Shown piece by piece: positions 41,003 to 50,163 of a stretch of DNA of 64,000 bases (position 1 is the first letter of the stretch; each line of letters opens with the position of its first letter). Source of the stretch: Paraburkholderia unamae (lineage in GTDB: Bacteria > Pseudomonadota > Gammaproteobacteria > Burkholderiales > Burkholderiaceae); NCBI RefSeq assembly GCF_003268775.1, contig NZ_QLSU01000006.1, positions 124,001 to 188,000 of the forward strand, given 5' to 3'. The notes under the pieces were generated by a model. The model did not search any database, was not told the origin of the DNA, and saw nothing but the letters and a program-made list of their open reading frames with translations. The position numbers were made by a program, and so were the translations under genes.

Positions 41003-43060
41003 TTATTGTGACAATGAGTATTTAAGTGTCGCCCCATTTATCGTGGTTTGGAAGACGGAATAGACCATGATGAAATATTTTCCCTGTGGGGGGGTATCTA
41101 CTGCGCAGACATAAGTTCCTTTTCCGCCATCTTTTCGGCAATCTGGACTTATAAGTGTCAACGAATTTTTCAATGCAAAATATACAGATTCATTGTTGTT
41201 GTTAATATTCAACGTGGCTGTAATTTTCTTCGTGCCTTTCGGAATCTGAAGATTGATATATGCCTCGGAATTCACCTTGATATTCAAGGCGGTTTCGGTG
41301 TCAGGGGCAAGATAGGTTGACGGAAGTTCGGTAATCACCATGGGACGCGAAATTGAGCTGGAATTTCCGTTAACGTCGGTTGCAGTGACTTTCATCGTGT
41401 AATTGCCGGGATACTCATACTCACGTACTGGATTAACGCCTGGACCGAATACTGATACCGGCTTTCCATCGCCCCAATTCCATTCCACCGACTTGATCGC
41501 AACACCGCCTCTTGACGTCGAGCGGTCAGTGCAGTTGACGCGTTGTGTCGTGATTTGCTGTTGGCAATCGAAGTCTGCAGCGACAGGCGGATTCGCCGCC
41601 TTGGCTGTTTTAACTGCGTTAGTGGCATCAACGATCCCCGCGCCAAGCACCCGATCTAGCTTGTACGGGAACGGCTGTACTGTTTGCTGTAGCAGGGTAC
41701 GCATTTCGTTGACGTTATATTTACCGGGTGCAATTGAATTGATGAGCGCAACTACGCCGGATACTGCGGGCGCTGCCATTGACGTACCATTCAGTTCCGC
41801 ATATGTCTCTCCTGACGGTGCGGCGGTGCCCGCGTCATAAGTTGACAGAATATATTCGCCGGGCGCAGCAATATCGATTCCCGGACCATAGTTCGAACCG
41901 GCGTAACTTCCCCGCAGACCACTTCCGCCCACAGCGATTACATTTTTGCAATTAGAGGGTTGATGCCTAGAAACATCAATAGCATCATTACCCGCCGCCG
42001 CCACGACGATACTGCCTTTACTCGTAGCGAAATCAATCGCATTTTGCATCGTCACGCTGCACGCGCTATTACCACCAAGGCTTAGATTAATGATATTCGC
42101 CGGCGTGGCGTTGGCTCGAACGTTAGGAAGTGTTCCGCCAGCGGCCCATGTAATACCGTCGGCCACATCAGACAGACTACCGAGCCCGCATCCGTTCAGC
42201 ACGCGAACCGATAGAATCTTTGCATTCGGCGCTACGCCCGCGACACCAACATTATTATTGGCAATGGCAGCAGCAATGCCAGCTACGTGCGTTCCGTGCC
42301 ACGATACCTCGCATTGTCCGCTCGTGACGCCTGGATTCATGCCTGTTCCAGTTCGCTCCGTGCCAAGTAAATCCTGACCCGGAAGCAGATTTGCGTTGTA
42401 GTCACTATGGCTTGTTATACCAGTGTCAACGATCGCAATCACAGAGCCCGCACCCGTGGAAATGTCCCACGCATCCACCGCTCGGATACCTGCGTTTTGA
42501 TTGTATGGTGGCAAATTGGAATGCAAATACCATTCTTTCAAATAGAGCGGGTCATTTGGAACCGCGTCCGCGTTCATTTGAACATCGGGCTCTACATATT
42601 CGACGTTTGGGTCCGATGCAATCGCGCGCATGAATGCCTTTGCCTCAGTGGCATTGAGCTTGCGCTCACTCGTAAGAACGTCGGCACCGACACCCAACCG
42701 GCGAAGATGATGTGCTTTTGCTGGAAATGCGGCGGTTAACTGCTTTAACTTCTGTTCAATCGTACCGCCATCCTTCCGCTCCGTGCTCCCATCCTTATAC
42801 TTGACGATAAAGCGATCCGTCACAGAGTCGTCGCGAATCGCGCTCGCTTTTACGCGCGCCCAAATTTCTGGATCGACGTTTTCCGAGGCGGCGGCACTTG
42901 CTGCAGCCGCTAGTTGGGCCTTGGCGACGGCCGGTAAGACCGCCTCGTTGCTCGACGCCAACGCGGATCCGGCATCACTACCACCACATGCTGCAATGGT
43001 CAGTGACAGAGTGATTGGCGCAAGCCGAAATAGTGCCGTCCGAATTCTCTTTCCCTGCAT
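41003..43060 (-). CDS. Secreted S8 subtilisin-like serine protease lipoprotein with PKD and PPC-like domains
   Basis: 685 aa. Lipoprotein signal: ITLSLTIAAC-GGSDAGS. An inhibitor-I9-type propeptide (~residues 75-155, FIVKYKDGS, NVEYVEPDVQMN) precedes the peptidase S8 domain with catalytic Asp in VIAIVDTGITSHSDYN, His in CEVSWHGTHVAGIAAAI, oxyanion Asn in VAAAGNDAIDVS, and Ser in NGTSMAAPAVSGVVAL. After ~residue 495 a PKD domain follows (WNWGDGKPVSVFGPG, REYEYPGNYTMKV), and a C-terminal PPC-like beta domain (AYINLQIPKGTKKITATLN). Good Shine-Dalgarno (AGGAG). Resembles the extracellular MprA-type proteases of Burkholderia. AT-richer than the chromosome; island cargo. Confidence 0.94.
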   Translation of the reverse strand: MQGKRIRTALFRLAPITLSLTIAACGGSDAGSALASSNEAVLPAVAKAQLAAAASAAASENVDPEIWARVKASAIRDDSVTDRFIVKYKDGSTERKDGGTIEQKLKQLTAAFPAKAHHLRRLGVGADVLTSERKLNATEAKAFMRAIASDPNVEYVEPDVQMNADAVPNDPLYLKEWYLHSNLPPYNQNAGIRAVDAWDISTGAGSVIAIVDTGITSHSDYNANLLPGQDLLGTERTGTGMNPGVTSGQCEVSWHGTHVAGIAAAIANNNVGVAGVAPNAKILSVRVLNGCGLGSLSDVADGITWAAGGTLPNVRANATPANIINLSLGGNSACSVTMQNAIDFATSKGSIVVAAAGNDAIDVSRHQPSNCKNVIAVGGSGLRGSYAGSNYGPGIDIAAPGEYILSTYDAGTAAPSGETYAELNGTSMAAPAVSGVVALINSIAPGKYNVNEMRTLLQQTVQPFPYKLDRVLGAGIVDATNAVKTAKAANPPVAADFDCQQQITTQRVNCTDRSTSRGGVAIKSVEWNWGDGKPVSVFGPGVNPVREYEYPGNYTMKVTATDVNGNSSSISRPMVITELPSTYLAPDTETALNIKVNSEAYINLQIPKGTKKITATLNINNNNESVYFALKNSLTLISPDCRKDGGKGTYVCAVDTPPQGKYFIMVYSVFQTTINGATLKYSLSQ

Positions 43061-43397
43061 ACGTGCTCCTTGTTCTCGTTTCTTGTTTCTGCGTCAGTCC
43101 GCCAATAGCGGGCTCGGCGGCGAGGGAAGCTTTCATTTTTCTATCTAATCTTTCATTCACGTAATAAATGCTCGCCCCTGCTTATCTAGAGCGATATCGG
43201 ATTCGTCCTAAAATGAAAAACGAGGCCATTATTCGACGCGCGTTGCCTAAGAAATTTGATTTGACATGCGCCGAATCTTGGCTAATATTCCGATTAATGC
43301 GAATCATCCGAATTTGTCCAGAATTTTTGAGAGCCCGCCCGAATGAGCGGGCTTTTTCTATTTCTGCGCTGCACCAATTCCCCCATACAGGCTCACC
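43061..43397. other. AT-rich intergenic region in the island
   Basis: About 337 bases before the first right-end phage-like ORF. It contains the subtilase promoter on the minus side and a terminator-like hairpin at 43332-43358. No convincing gene; short open frames lack family signals. Confidence 0.45.
43332..43358 (+). terminator. Rho-independent terminator-like hairpin
   Basis: Stem AGCCCGC/GCGGGCT with an 8-base loop, followed by TTTTTCT. Probably the end of a lost upstream phage transcript. Confidence 0.6.
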
Positions 43398-43679
43398 ATG
43401 CGCGACCTCTATTCGAGTCACGCCGCTGCGGTGCGTGACGCGCTACGCCACGCCATCGAGCGCGGCGGTATGTCTTCGCTGGGCGTGCTGCATCAGGGCG
43501 TGCCATCCGCTTCAACGCTTACCGGTACCGATGCCACGGCCCAGGCCGCACGCATCCGTCGCCAGCTCGAACGCCTCGCACCCGTGCCGCGCGCGCTGCT
43601 CGTGATCGCCTACGCGCCGCGCTCGATCAAATGCGCATGCGGCTCGCGCTGCTGCGCGGGGGGCTATCCGAATCCTTAG
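43398..43679 (+). CDS. Small phage-like hypothetical protein
   Basis: 93 aa, GC-rich, starting MRDLYSSHAAAVRDALRHAIERGG, with a cysteine cluster near the C-terminus (SIKCACGSRCCAGGY) suggestive of a zinc site. It is followed by two further small co-directional ORFs, the usual layout of phage early or packaging-proximal modules. No function assigned. Confidence 0.55.
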   Translation: MRDLYSSHAAAVRDALRHAIERGGMSSLGVLHQGVPSASTLTGTDATAQAARIRRQLERLAPVPRALLVIAYAPRSIKCACGSRCCAGGYPNP

Positions 43680-43691
43680 TGGGAAGACGCC

Positions 43692-43817
43692 ATGCGCGTC
43701 GTGCTCGCACACGTCGCGCCACTACTCGCGGGGCACGGGCCTAACGACAAGCTGTGCGCCGCGATCATTGCCAACGCGCTCACGCGCACGAAGGAAACGA
43801 CCGTTGCCGCCGTTTGA
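43692..43817 (+). CDS. Very small phage-like ORF
   Basis: 41 aa (MRVVLAHVAPLLAGHG start) between two larger small ORFs, preceded by GGGAAGACGCC. It overlaps the next frame, whose TTG start at 43804 lies inside it. Likely translated as part of the phage remnant, but too short for any assignment. Confidence 0.35.
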   Translation: MRVVLAHVAPLLAGHGPNDKLCAAIIANALTRTKETTVAAV

Positions 43818-44076
43818 GACTCCGACTTATCGCGAGCTACGGCGAATCTGGACGGCACACCCGAACGAAGACGTGCGACGCCTCGCGCTCGAAGTGCAGA
43901 CCGGGCGGCACGCGCTCTACGAACTCGAAGCAATCACGGCGGGGGAGCTTTGGTATCTGGACAAAAAGAGCGCGACGATTGATGACGCGCGTAAAGCGCT
44001 CGCGCGCATCCGCCGCCGCTTGATGCAGGAAAAGCACCGCATCGGGCCGCTCACGGGCGACGGGGGGAAGCGATAG
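43804..44076 (+). CDS. Small phage-like hypothetical protein
   Basis: 90 aa from TTG 43804 (the frame opens with an ATG at 43768). Basic and mostly helical: TPTYRELRRIWTAHPNEDVRRLALEV, ARKALARIRRRLMQEKHRIG. Overlaps the previous ORF's stop by 14 bases, implying translational coupling. Unknown function, last gene of the phage remnant before the terminator at 44120. Confidence 0.55.
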   Translation: MPPFETPTYRELRRIWTAHPNEDVRRLALEVQTGRHALYELEAITAGELWYLDKKSATIDDARKALARIRRRLMQEKHRIGPLTGDGGKR

Positions 44077-44119
44077 GGGAAGGGTTTGGCGCAGGGGGGG
44101 CGCTGGATCAACGGACAAT

Positions 44120-44151
44120 AAAAAACCCGCTCGGGGCGGGTTCAGTTTTTT
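44120..44151. terminator. Bidirectional terminator between phage remnant and tRNA-fMet
   Basis: Stem AACCCGC/GCGGGTT around TCGGG, with an A-tract on the left and TTTTTT on the right. It serves the phage ORFs (plus) and now the tRNA (minus). Confidence 0.75.
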
Positions 44152-44265
44152 CGGCAAATCTGCATAAAATCCGCAGGACTTGCCCTCAGTTTGCCCTAAC
44201 AGCGAATTCAGGGCAGTTCAAACGGATACACAAACTGGCTAGAAGCCTTGCTGCCCTTGCTGCTA

Positions 44266-44343
<78 letters not shown>

Positions 44344-44864
44344 GCGCGTAGTGTACTCGCACTAATGAGGTGCGTCAACTACCGATGCGCGCGGGCTACG
44401 TGAAACGCATCCGTGTGCATTGTTCGGCATATGGTTAGGAAGCCTGATTATTCGCGGAGTGGGCCGGGTAACAGAGGCAATATTGATGCGTTAGACGGCG
44501 CGCCACCACAGATGCGTGCCATCTCCTGATGGCGTGAGGCCAGCAACCGGCAGTCTCTCACCCGGACGCGTGCGCGAAAAAATGCACAGGCTGCCACCTG
44601 TGCAGTCCAGTCACCATCCCTCTGCAAGCGCATACATACTCTGGTTGCCGTTCTGCAATCCTCATGCCATGCGAACAGGATTGGGAGTTTCACGTCATGA
44701 ACATGCCTGCGTCACGAACTTTTCGCACACACGTGGCTGTCGCGACCTAGAGTTCGAGCGACGCCGCAGCGAACACAGCAGGGAAAAGACGGTCCGGGCA
44801 CGCGCGATGCACTCCTCGCCAGGACGGGGTGAGAGCGCCTCGTTGAATGGCGACGGAGGCTGGC
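44344..44864. other. Intergenic region, no gene supported
   Basis: About 520 bases between tRNA-fMet and the stress-protein-like gene. Open frames here (for example 44448-44693 minus) show no family features or ribosome-binding sites. Near the right end CGACGGAGGCTGGC gives the Shine-Dalgarno of the next gene. Confidence 0.45.
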
Positions 44865-45989
44865 ATGAAGCAGACAGTGATAGGCGTATTCGACAGCTAT
44901 GCGCAGGCGTATTCGGCGAAACTCGCACTGGGTGGCGCAGGCATACCGCAAGCGGATATTGCGATCTATTCAACGAGCGCCGATGCTCCGGTCGAAAAGG
45001 GGCCACGTGTCTACGCGCCGGGTAGCGGGGAGGTGCGGCATCACAAGGCGATGTTCGACCGGCTCGAGCAATTGTTCGCCCGGCTCTTCAAGACGGGAAA
45101 GTATCCGCCGGAAGTCGATGACTACAGGCAGTTCGTCCGCCGTGGCGGCACGATTGTCAGCGCTGACGTTTCCGAGCCGCAGGTCGACATGACGCTCGAT
45201 CTGATGCGCCGGGCCGGTGCCGCGGATATTGGGGAACGCGCCGACGAATGGCGCAACCGACCCGTGGACGCCAAAGCTCCTGCGCCGGAATTACATCGGC
45301 AGGACGCGACTTCGGGCGACGGTGCCCATCAACACGAGTCGTCGACCCAACCGCACGACGAGGCGCGCGAAACCGCCATGCCTCGCAGCACGCCCGCGTC
45401 AACGAATGCGCCCATGGCGCCCACCGGCGATGCGTCTCCCGGCGCTGACGCCGGGTTGCACGGCACAGCCGCGGCTCCGAAGGGCCCGAAAGCGGTTGAC
45501 AAGATGCAGCAGGGACCGACGCGTACGGAGTGGCACGGATCGAGTCCATGGGGCCATCCTGTGTCGCGGGAGCCGGGGGCACCCGAGGCCGGCGCCGCGC
45601 GAGCCTCCCAGAATGAAAATCTGAAGTCGAGCGCAGCGCACCCGGCCGCGGGCAACGCGAGTGCGGCAAAGGCTGACCCTGCGTCGGCAACGGGCTACGC
45701 GGGGGACCCGAATCTGGAAACGCTGTCGTCCAAAGACGCCGCCTACGAAAGTCAATTGCGCAAGGACTATGAGGCCCACTACGCCAACACGGGCGCGACC
45801 TATGACGAGTATCGCCGGGCCTTCACGCACGGCGCCACGCTCGGGCAGGACGAGCGGTATCGCGGGTCGGACTGGACGAGGGCTGAGTCGAGCGTTCGCG
45901 AAACCTGGGAGTCGCGCTACCCGGAAAGCCGGTGGGAGCGTTTCAAGGCCGCCGTGCGAAACGGTTGGGAACGCGTCAGGGGCAACTGA
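44865..45989 (+). CDS. Hypothetical protein with N-terminal general-stress-protein-17M-like domain
   Basis: 374 aa from ATG 44865 (GGAGG 5 bases upstream). Residues ~1-110 match the GSP17M/heat-induced YflT-like fold: VIGVFDSYAQAYSAKLALGGAGI, then YRQFVRRGGTIVSADV. The middle (~130-275) is a low-complexity Ala/Pro/Ser/His linker. The C-terminal ~80 residues carry a conserved-looking block, QLRKDYEAHYANTGATYDEY, RAFTHGATLGQDERYRGSDW, YPESRWERFKAAVRNGWERV. Function unknown; such proteins are often stress-induced and unstructured in the middle. Confidence 0.75.
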   Translation: MKQTVIGVFDSYAQAYSAKLALGGAGIPQADIAIYSTSADAPVEKGPRVYAPGSGEVRHHKAMFDRLEQLFARLFKTGKYPPEVDDYRQFVRRGGTIVSADVSEPQVDMTLDLMRRAGAADIGERADEWRNRPVDAKAPAPELHRQDATSGDGAHQHESSTQPHDEARETAMPRSTPASTNAPMAPTGDASPGADAGLHGTAAAPKGPKAVDKMQQGPTRTEWHGSSPWGHPVSREPGAPEAGAARASQNENLKSSAAHPAAGNASAAKADPASATGYAGDPNLETLSSKDAAYESQLRKDYEAHYANTGATYDEYRRAFTHGATLGQDERYRGSDWTRAESSVRETWESRYPESRWERFKAAVRNGWERVRGN

Positions 45990-46080
45990 GCGGATCGGTT
46001 GACGACGCGCCCTGGTCATCGAAGGTGCAAGGCGTTCTGATATCCTTCGCGTCTCACACTGCTTGCCCAGGAGTCGTGAC

Positions 46081-47091
46081 ATGCGTTGGATCGCGATCGT
46101 TGTACTGGCAATCGTATGGACTTGTTCCGCGCGGGCAGAACCGGCCGCTTTTAACGCAGGGGTCATGCGTCTCACGGTGCCGGATGGGGCGGCTCCTTTC
46201 GAAACGGTAGTTTTTTACCCCACGCGTGAGCGCGAGGTTCCATGGCAAGCAGGTCCGTTTACGATCGAGGCGACGCGCGATGCTTTGCCGGTACCGGACA
46301 ACCGCTTCCCCGTTGTGCTGATTTCACACGGACGCGGCGGCGGCCCCCTCAGCCACCGCGAATTGGCCACGGCGCTCGCTCGTGCCGGATTCATCGTCAT
46401 CTTGCCGACGCACGTGGGGGACGCCTCAGGGCATCCCCGGGCCGCGTCTCAAGCCCAGATCCTGATTGATCGTCCGCGACAGGCGCAAGCCGCGCTCAAC
46501 GCTGTTCTCGCCGATGCACGGTTTTCGGCGCGCGCCGACGCCGGGCGAATGGGCTTGATCGGATACTCGGCCGGTGGCTACACCGCGCTGATTCTGGCGG
46601 GAGCGAAACCCGACTTTGCGGCCGCGAGTGCGTACTGCGCGAATCATGACGATCCGGGATCGTGTCCGTCTTCGGCAACCGGCAACGGTCCACACGGCGC
46701 CCAGGGCAACGCGGCCGTGCCCGCTGAACTCGTTGCCTGGCAGCCGCCTGTTGATCACCGCGTCAAGGCCCTGGTGCTGATGGATCCGCTGGCCATGATG
46801 TTCGGAGCCTCGGGCTTGTCCGTTGTGCACGTTCCGGCGATGCTCTATCGACCGCAGGATGACAGCTACCTGGGTGCCGCGAGAAACGCGCTTGCCGTTG
46901 AGGCGAATTTGCCTGGCCCACCGGCGGTGCATGTCGTGCCGGGCAACCACTTCGTCTTCATCGATCCGTGTCCGCCGTCGGTCGCGGCCAGTGCGGCGCT
47001 GATTTGCCAGGATGCGCCCGGGATTGACCGGGTGGAGATTCATCGCCAGATGGACCACGAGGTCGTGGATTTCCTGCGCGCGCATCTATGA
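46081..47091 (+). CDS. Secreted alpha/beta-hydrolase (dienelactone hydrolase/PAF-acetylhydrolase-like)
   Basis: 336 aa with a signal peptide (MRWIAIVVLAIVWTCSARA). Hydrolase fold: strand and oxyanion region VVLISHGRGGGPLSHRELATALA, nucleophile elbow GLIGYSAGGYTAL (Ser), and a C-terminal His in VVPGNHFVFIDP; an acidic residue is likely in the VLMDPLAMM or VPAMLYRPQDD region. It resembles periplasmic 'predicted dienelactone hydrolases'. Substrate unknown; single gene. Confidence 0.88.
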   Translation: MRWIAIVVLAIVWTCSARAEPAAFNAGVMRLTVPDGAAPFETVVFYPTREREVPWQAGPFTIEATRDALPVPDNRFPVVLISHGRGGGPLSHRELATALARAGFIVILPTHVGDASGHPRAASQAQILIDRPRQAQAALNAVLADARFSARADAGRMGLIGYSAGGYTALILAGAKPDFAAASAYCANHDDPGSCPSSATGNGPHGAQGNAAVPAELVAWQPPVDHRVKALVLMDPLAMMFGASGLSVVHVPAMLYRPQDDSYLGAARNALAVEANLPGPPAVHVVPGNHFVFIDPCPPSVAASAALICQDAPGIDRVEIHRQMDHEVVDFLRAHL

Positions 47092-47128
47092 CCCACCCGA
47101 GCTTGATCCATCGGCGGGGCACGCGGCC

Positions 47129-48256
47129 CTAAGGTTCGTCCTGGCTGTTTGTTCGCGCGGTGAGCGCCGCATCGAGCGCCCAGGTTTTCACTTCGTGGCG
47201 CGCGGGGCAGGCGATTACATTTACGCTGCGCCGGGCTTCTCCCGTGCCGTCGGCCTGGTTTGCCGGGGCGGCTAGCCAGCCGCGCTGTTCCAGCGCCTGC
47301 ACACGCTGGCGGAACGCAATCTGCAAGGCGTCCGATTTCACCGATACTTCGTTATGCCAACCTTGCGGCACGCATTCGGGGCGAATCCTGCGCAGCACCG
47401 CGTGGTCTTCGGCAAAGATGCGCAGGTTGCGCCGGCGAAAGCGCGCGTCGAGCAGCGGGCTTCGCAGGAAGGTGCGGCCCATCATCCAGACGGTGCGCGT
47501 GTGGAGCGCATCGACCGGGACATGCGCCGACGCGATAAAAATTTGCCAGCCGTTGCCGAGGGTGAGTTCCAGCGTGGCGCACGGGCCGCTCAGATGAAAA
47601 CCCGTGCGCGTGACAACATCGACGTGTTCGCCGCTGGGCGTGCGCCGGAACACGCCCTTGCGCACGGGCCGCCGCATGACGAGCTTCGCTTGCGCGCTCC
47701 AGTCGTCTTGCGCTTCGACGTCGAACGTATCGATGTCGGGCCGATCCGGGGCGCCGAACGACGTCCCGTGCACGAATGGCGCGTGCGCGAAATCGAGTCC
47801 GTTCTCGACGATGCGCTCCCAGTTGGCCGCCCACTCGAACGTCCCGTATATCACGCGCACACCGGGATCGTCGGCCCACGACAAATCGGGCAGCGGTGGG
47901 CGCGCCTCCTCGGGTAGATCGCCGAGAAACGCCCAGACCCACCCGTGTCGTTCGACTACCGGATAGCCGTCCACGCGGGCGCGCGCCGGAATGCGCGCCT
48001 GCGGCTGCGCGGGAATGTGCACGCAGACGCCGTCGCCGCCATAGCGCCAGCCGTGATAGGGGCACTGCACGGTGCCGTCCACGCGCCGCCCCGCGGACAG
48101 CGATGCGCCGCGGTGTACGCAGATGTCGGAGAGCAGGCGGGCGTGCCCCGCGTTGTCGCGCAACGCCACGAAGCGATGGCCGAGTACGGTGACGGGCAGC
48201 AGCGCGTCGCGCAGATCGGCCGACGCGGCTACGGCATACCACAGGTTCTTGAGCAT
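47129..48256 (-). CDS. Rieske 2Fe-2S aromatic ring-hydroxylating oxygenase, large subunit
   Basis: 375 aa, vanillate/phenoxybenzoate monooxygenase-like. Rieske cluster ligands: CVHRGASL and CPYHGWRYGGDG (C-x-H ... C-x2-H). The mononuclear iron site lies in VENGLDFAHAPFVHGTSFG (Asn/Asp plus two His). N-terminus LKNLWYAVAASADL is typical of the VanA group. Catalyses O-demethylation or hydroxylation with electrons from a reductase; no reductase gene is adjacent, so the partner is encoded elsewhere. Confidence 0.92.
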   Translation of the reverse strand: MLKNLWYAVAASADLRDALLPVTVLGHRFVALRDNAGHARLLSDICVHRGASLSAGRRVDGTVQCPYHGWRYGGDGVCVHIPAQPQARIPARARVDGYPVVERHGWVWAFLGDLPEEARPPLPDLSWADDPGVRVIYGTFEWAANWERIVENGLDFAHAPFVHGTSFGAPDRPDIDTFDVEAQDDWSAQAKLVMRRPVRKGVFRRTPSGEHVDVVTRTGFHLSGPCATLELTLGNGWQIFIASAHVPVDALHTRTVWMMGRTFLRSPLLDARFRRRNLRIFAEDHAVLRRIRPECVPQGWHNEVSVKSDALQIAFRQRVQALEQRGWLAAPANQADGTGEARRSVNVIACPARHEVKTWALDAALTARTNSQDEP

Positions 48257-48670
48257 GAAGATCGGGGCATGTTGAAACTGTCATGCAGTGTAGAGGAGTG
48301 TGTGGCGCTGTCGCAGAAGCCGTGCAAGCCGCGCAGCACACGTGAGAACTGTCCTCACTGAGCCCATGCAGCCGCTCCTCACAGCGGATATATCCGTGGC
48401 GCTGGATTTTCCATTCAATGCACGGGATTTCGCGTCACGTTGGTGCGCGGGTCGGCAGCCACGGTGCATGGGAAACGTGGATGACCGGCGATGCGACGCC
48501 CACGCGCGTAATGCGCTTCTTCTATCAGGCCCGGACTGGCATGCCTCGAACGACAGTCGTATCACTATATTGATACATGATATTCTTATAGTGGCACATC
48601 TCTTGCGATTGAACTATGGCCAGTGCATCGATTTGCACTGGCGTACATTTCAAACTTCAAGAGGATTGTG
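48257..48670. promoter_or_regulatory. Promoter region with palindromic operator before the isochorismatase-like gene
   Basis: 414 non-coding bases. The 48559-48576 segment, GTATCACTATATTGATAC, is a 16/18 palindrome; overlapping it, CACTATA and TATAGTG (48563-48593) make a second inverted pair. They lie ~95 bases before the start of the isochorismatase-like gene, followed downstream by an XRE regulator. No gene seen in the rest. Confidence 0.5.
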
Positions 48671-49462
48671 ATGGCGGATTTTTTTGCGACACGACGTAAA
48701 ACCCTGCAAGGACTGGCACTCGGTGCAGCGGCGCTGTCCGGCGCAACGTCGGCACGGGCAGCCGACACCAGCAGCAAGACGATTGGCGGCATTCATGCCA
48801 TTCCAGAGATGGCGCCGCAATGGAGGGAACTCGATCTCGCTGAGATTCTGTCCCGTCCCGCTGCCTATTGTTCCGTTAGCCAGACGAAGTCCGTCTACGA
48901 TCCGGGCGGCTTGCAATCCGGCGAGGGCCACAGGCAACGCGGCAGTCTGGAAGCCACCATCAAGGTCGTGCAGGCTGCCCGGAAGAAAAAGAATTTCGTG
49001 TCTTTTAACTGGATCGGCTACGAGCTTTTCCGTCAATCCTATCCGCAGAACGACTTCGATCATGCGCAATTTGGAACATGGACGAAAGGCATTAACTGGA
49101 CGAAGGAGCAGCAGGCCCGGGATAACGAACTCGTAGGTGAACTGCGTGCGCTGGTGCGTCCCGGCGATAACGAATTCAACGAACGCGCCTTGCAGTCGGC
49201 GTGGATCGGCACGGCCATGCCACTTGAACTGACACGGAAGCGGGTTCAGGTGATTGTCCTCACCGGAATCCACCTCGACTGGTGCATAGAAGGGAACACA
49301 CGGATAGCGCGAGATAATGGCTATCTTCCTATCGTCATTGGCGACGCATGTGGTTGCCAGAAGCCGGAACAGGAGCCCGCAGCGATGGAGCGAATCAACA
49401 ATTTCTTCGCGCCCGTCATTTCGGCCGATACATTTGTGAGCTACCTGAATAAAGCCACCTAA
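48671..49462 (+). CDS. Isochorismatase-family cysteine-hydrolase-like protein with Tat-like leader and altered triad
   Basis: 263 aa from ATG 48671. The leader TRRKTLQGLALGAAALSG, with ARA-A cleavage, looks Tat-dependent. The cysteine-hydrolase core is recognisable: YDPGGLQSGEG, VIVLTGIHLDWCIEGNTRIARDNGY, IGDACG. The nucleophile Cys is kept (LDWC), but the usual Asp of VDMQND aligns with Ser (CSVSQTK) and the usual Lys before SA-F aligns with Arg (NERALQSAW). If the alignment is right, it cannot act as a standard hydrolase. It is followed by an XRE-cupin regulator. Confidence 0.78.
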   Translation: MADFFATRRKTLQGLALGAAALSGATSARAADTSSKTIGGIHAIPEMAPQWRELDLAEILSRPAAYCSVSQTKSVYDPGGLQSGEGHRQRGSLEATIKVVQAARKKKNFVSFNWIGYELFRQSYPQNDFDHAQFGTWTKGINWTKEQQARDNELVGELRALVRPGDNEFNERALQSAWIGTAMPLELTRKRVQVIVLTGIHLDWCIEGNTRIARDNGYLPIVIGDACGCQKPEQEPAAMERINNFFAPVISADTFVSYLNKAT

Positions 49463-49537
49463 AGCGAAACGGCCATGACGACGACTGACCCGGTTTCATG
49501 GCCGTCCTGACGATTCAAGTAACCATTATGATGAACG

Positions 49538-50098
49538 ATGACAGAAGAGATTGATCGCCGCATTGGCGCGCGGATACGGATTGAACGGGAAGCCCGTGGA
49601 TGGTCGCTTTCGGAACTGGCTGAGCGAGCCTCGGTGTCACGCGGGATGATCTTCAAGGTCGAGCGGGGCGACAGCAGCCCGACAGCAACCCTGCTCGGAA
49701 AATTGTCTGGCGCGTTCGGCTTGAGCATGTCAACGTTGATCGCGCGCGCTGAGGTCAGCAAGGGAAAACTCTTGCGCAAAGCCGACCAGCCTCTCTGGGT
49801 CGACCCCGACACAGGCTATGTGCGTCGGCACGTTTCGCCGAACTCTGATCTCCCGCTCGATCTGATACACATCACCTTGCCTGCTCGCGAAAGCGTTGCC
49901 ATGCCGGCATCCGCCTATGCCTTTCTACGTCAACTCATCTGGGTGCTGGAAGGGGAACTTGTGTTCAGCGAAGGAGAAGCAAGACACGTCATGAGTGAGG
50001 GCGATTGCCTCGAACTCGGGCCGCCCACTGATTGCCTGTTCAAAAACGAAAGTGACCGCACGTGCGTCTACGCTGTTGCCGTGCTGACGGGTAGCTGA
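49538..50098 (+). CDS. XRE-family regulator with C-terminal cupin
   Basis: 186 aa. N-terminal HTH_3: IRIEREARGWSLSELAERASVSRGMIFKVERGDSSPT. C-terminal cupin_2 (~residues 105-180): LIHITLPARESVAMP, RQLIWVLEGELVFSEGEARHVMSEGDCLELG. Members sense small metabolites. 75 bases downstream of the isochorismatase-like gene; probably its repressor, acting at the palindrome near 48559-48576. Confidence 0.92.
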   Translation: MTEEIDRRIGARIRIEREARGWSLSELAERASVSRGMIFKVERGDSSPTATLLGKLSGAFGLSMSTLIARAEVSKGKLLRKADQPLWVDPDTGYVRRHVSPNSDLPLDLIHITLPARESVAMPASAYAFLRQLIWVLEGELVFSEGEARHVMSEGDCLELGPPTDCLFKNESDRTCVYAVAVLTGS

Positions 50099-50163
50099 CC
50101 CGCGCTTCACATCTCGCTCTCATCGAGGTCGGACGGATCAGCCGACCGCTCATGGTGATGTGT

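Noticed and set aside
44448..44693. Minus-strand 81-codon frame after tRNA-fMet
   Set aside because: No ribosome-binding site or family features; composition looks like random frame.
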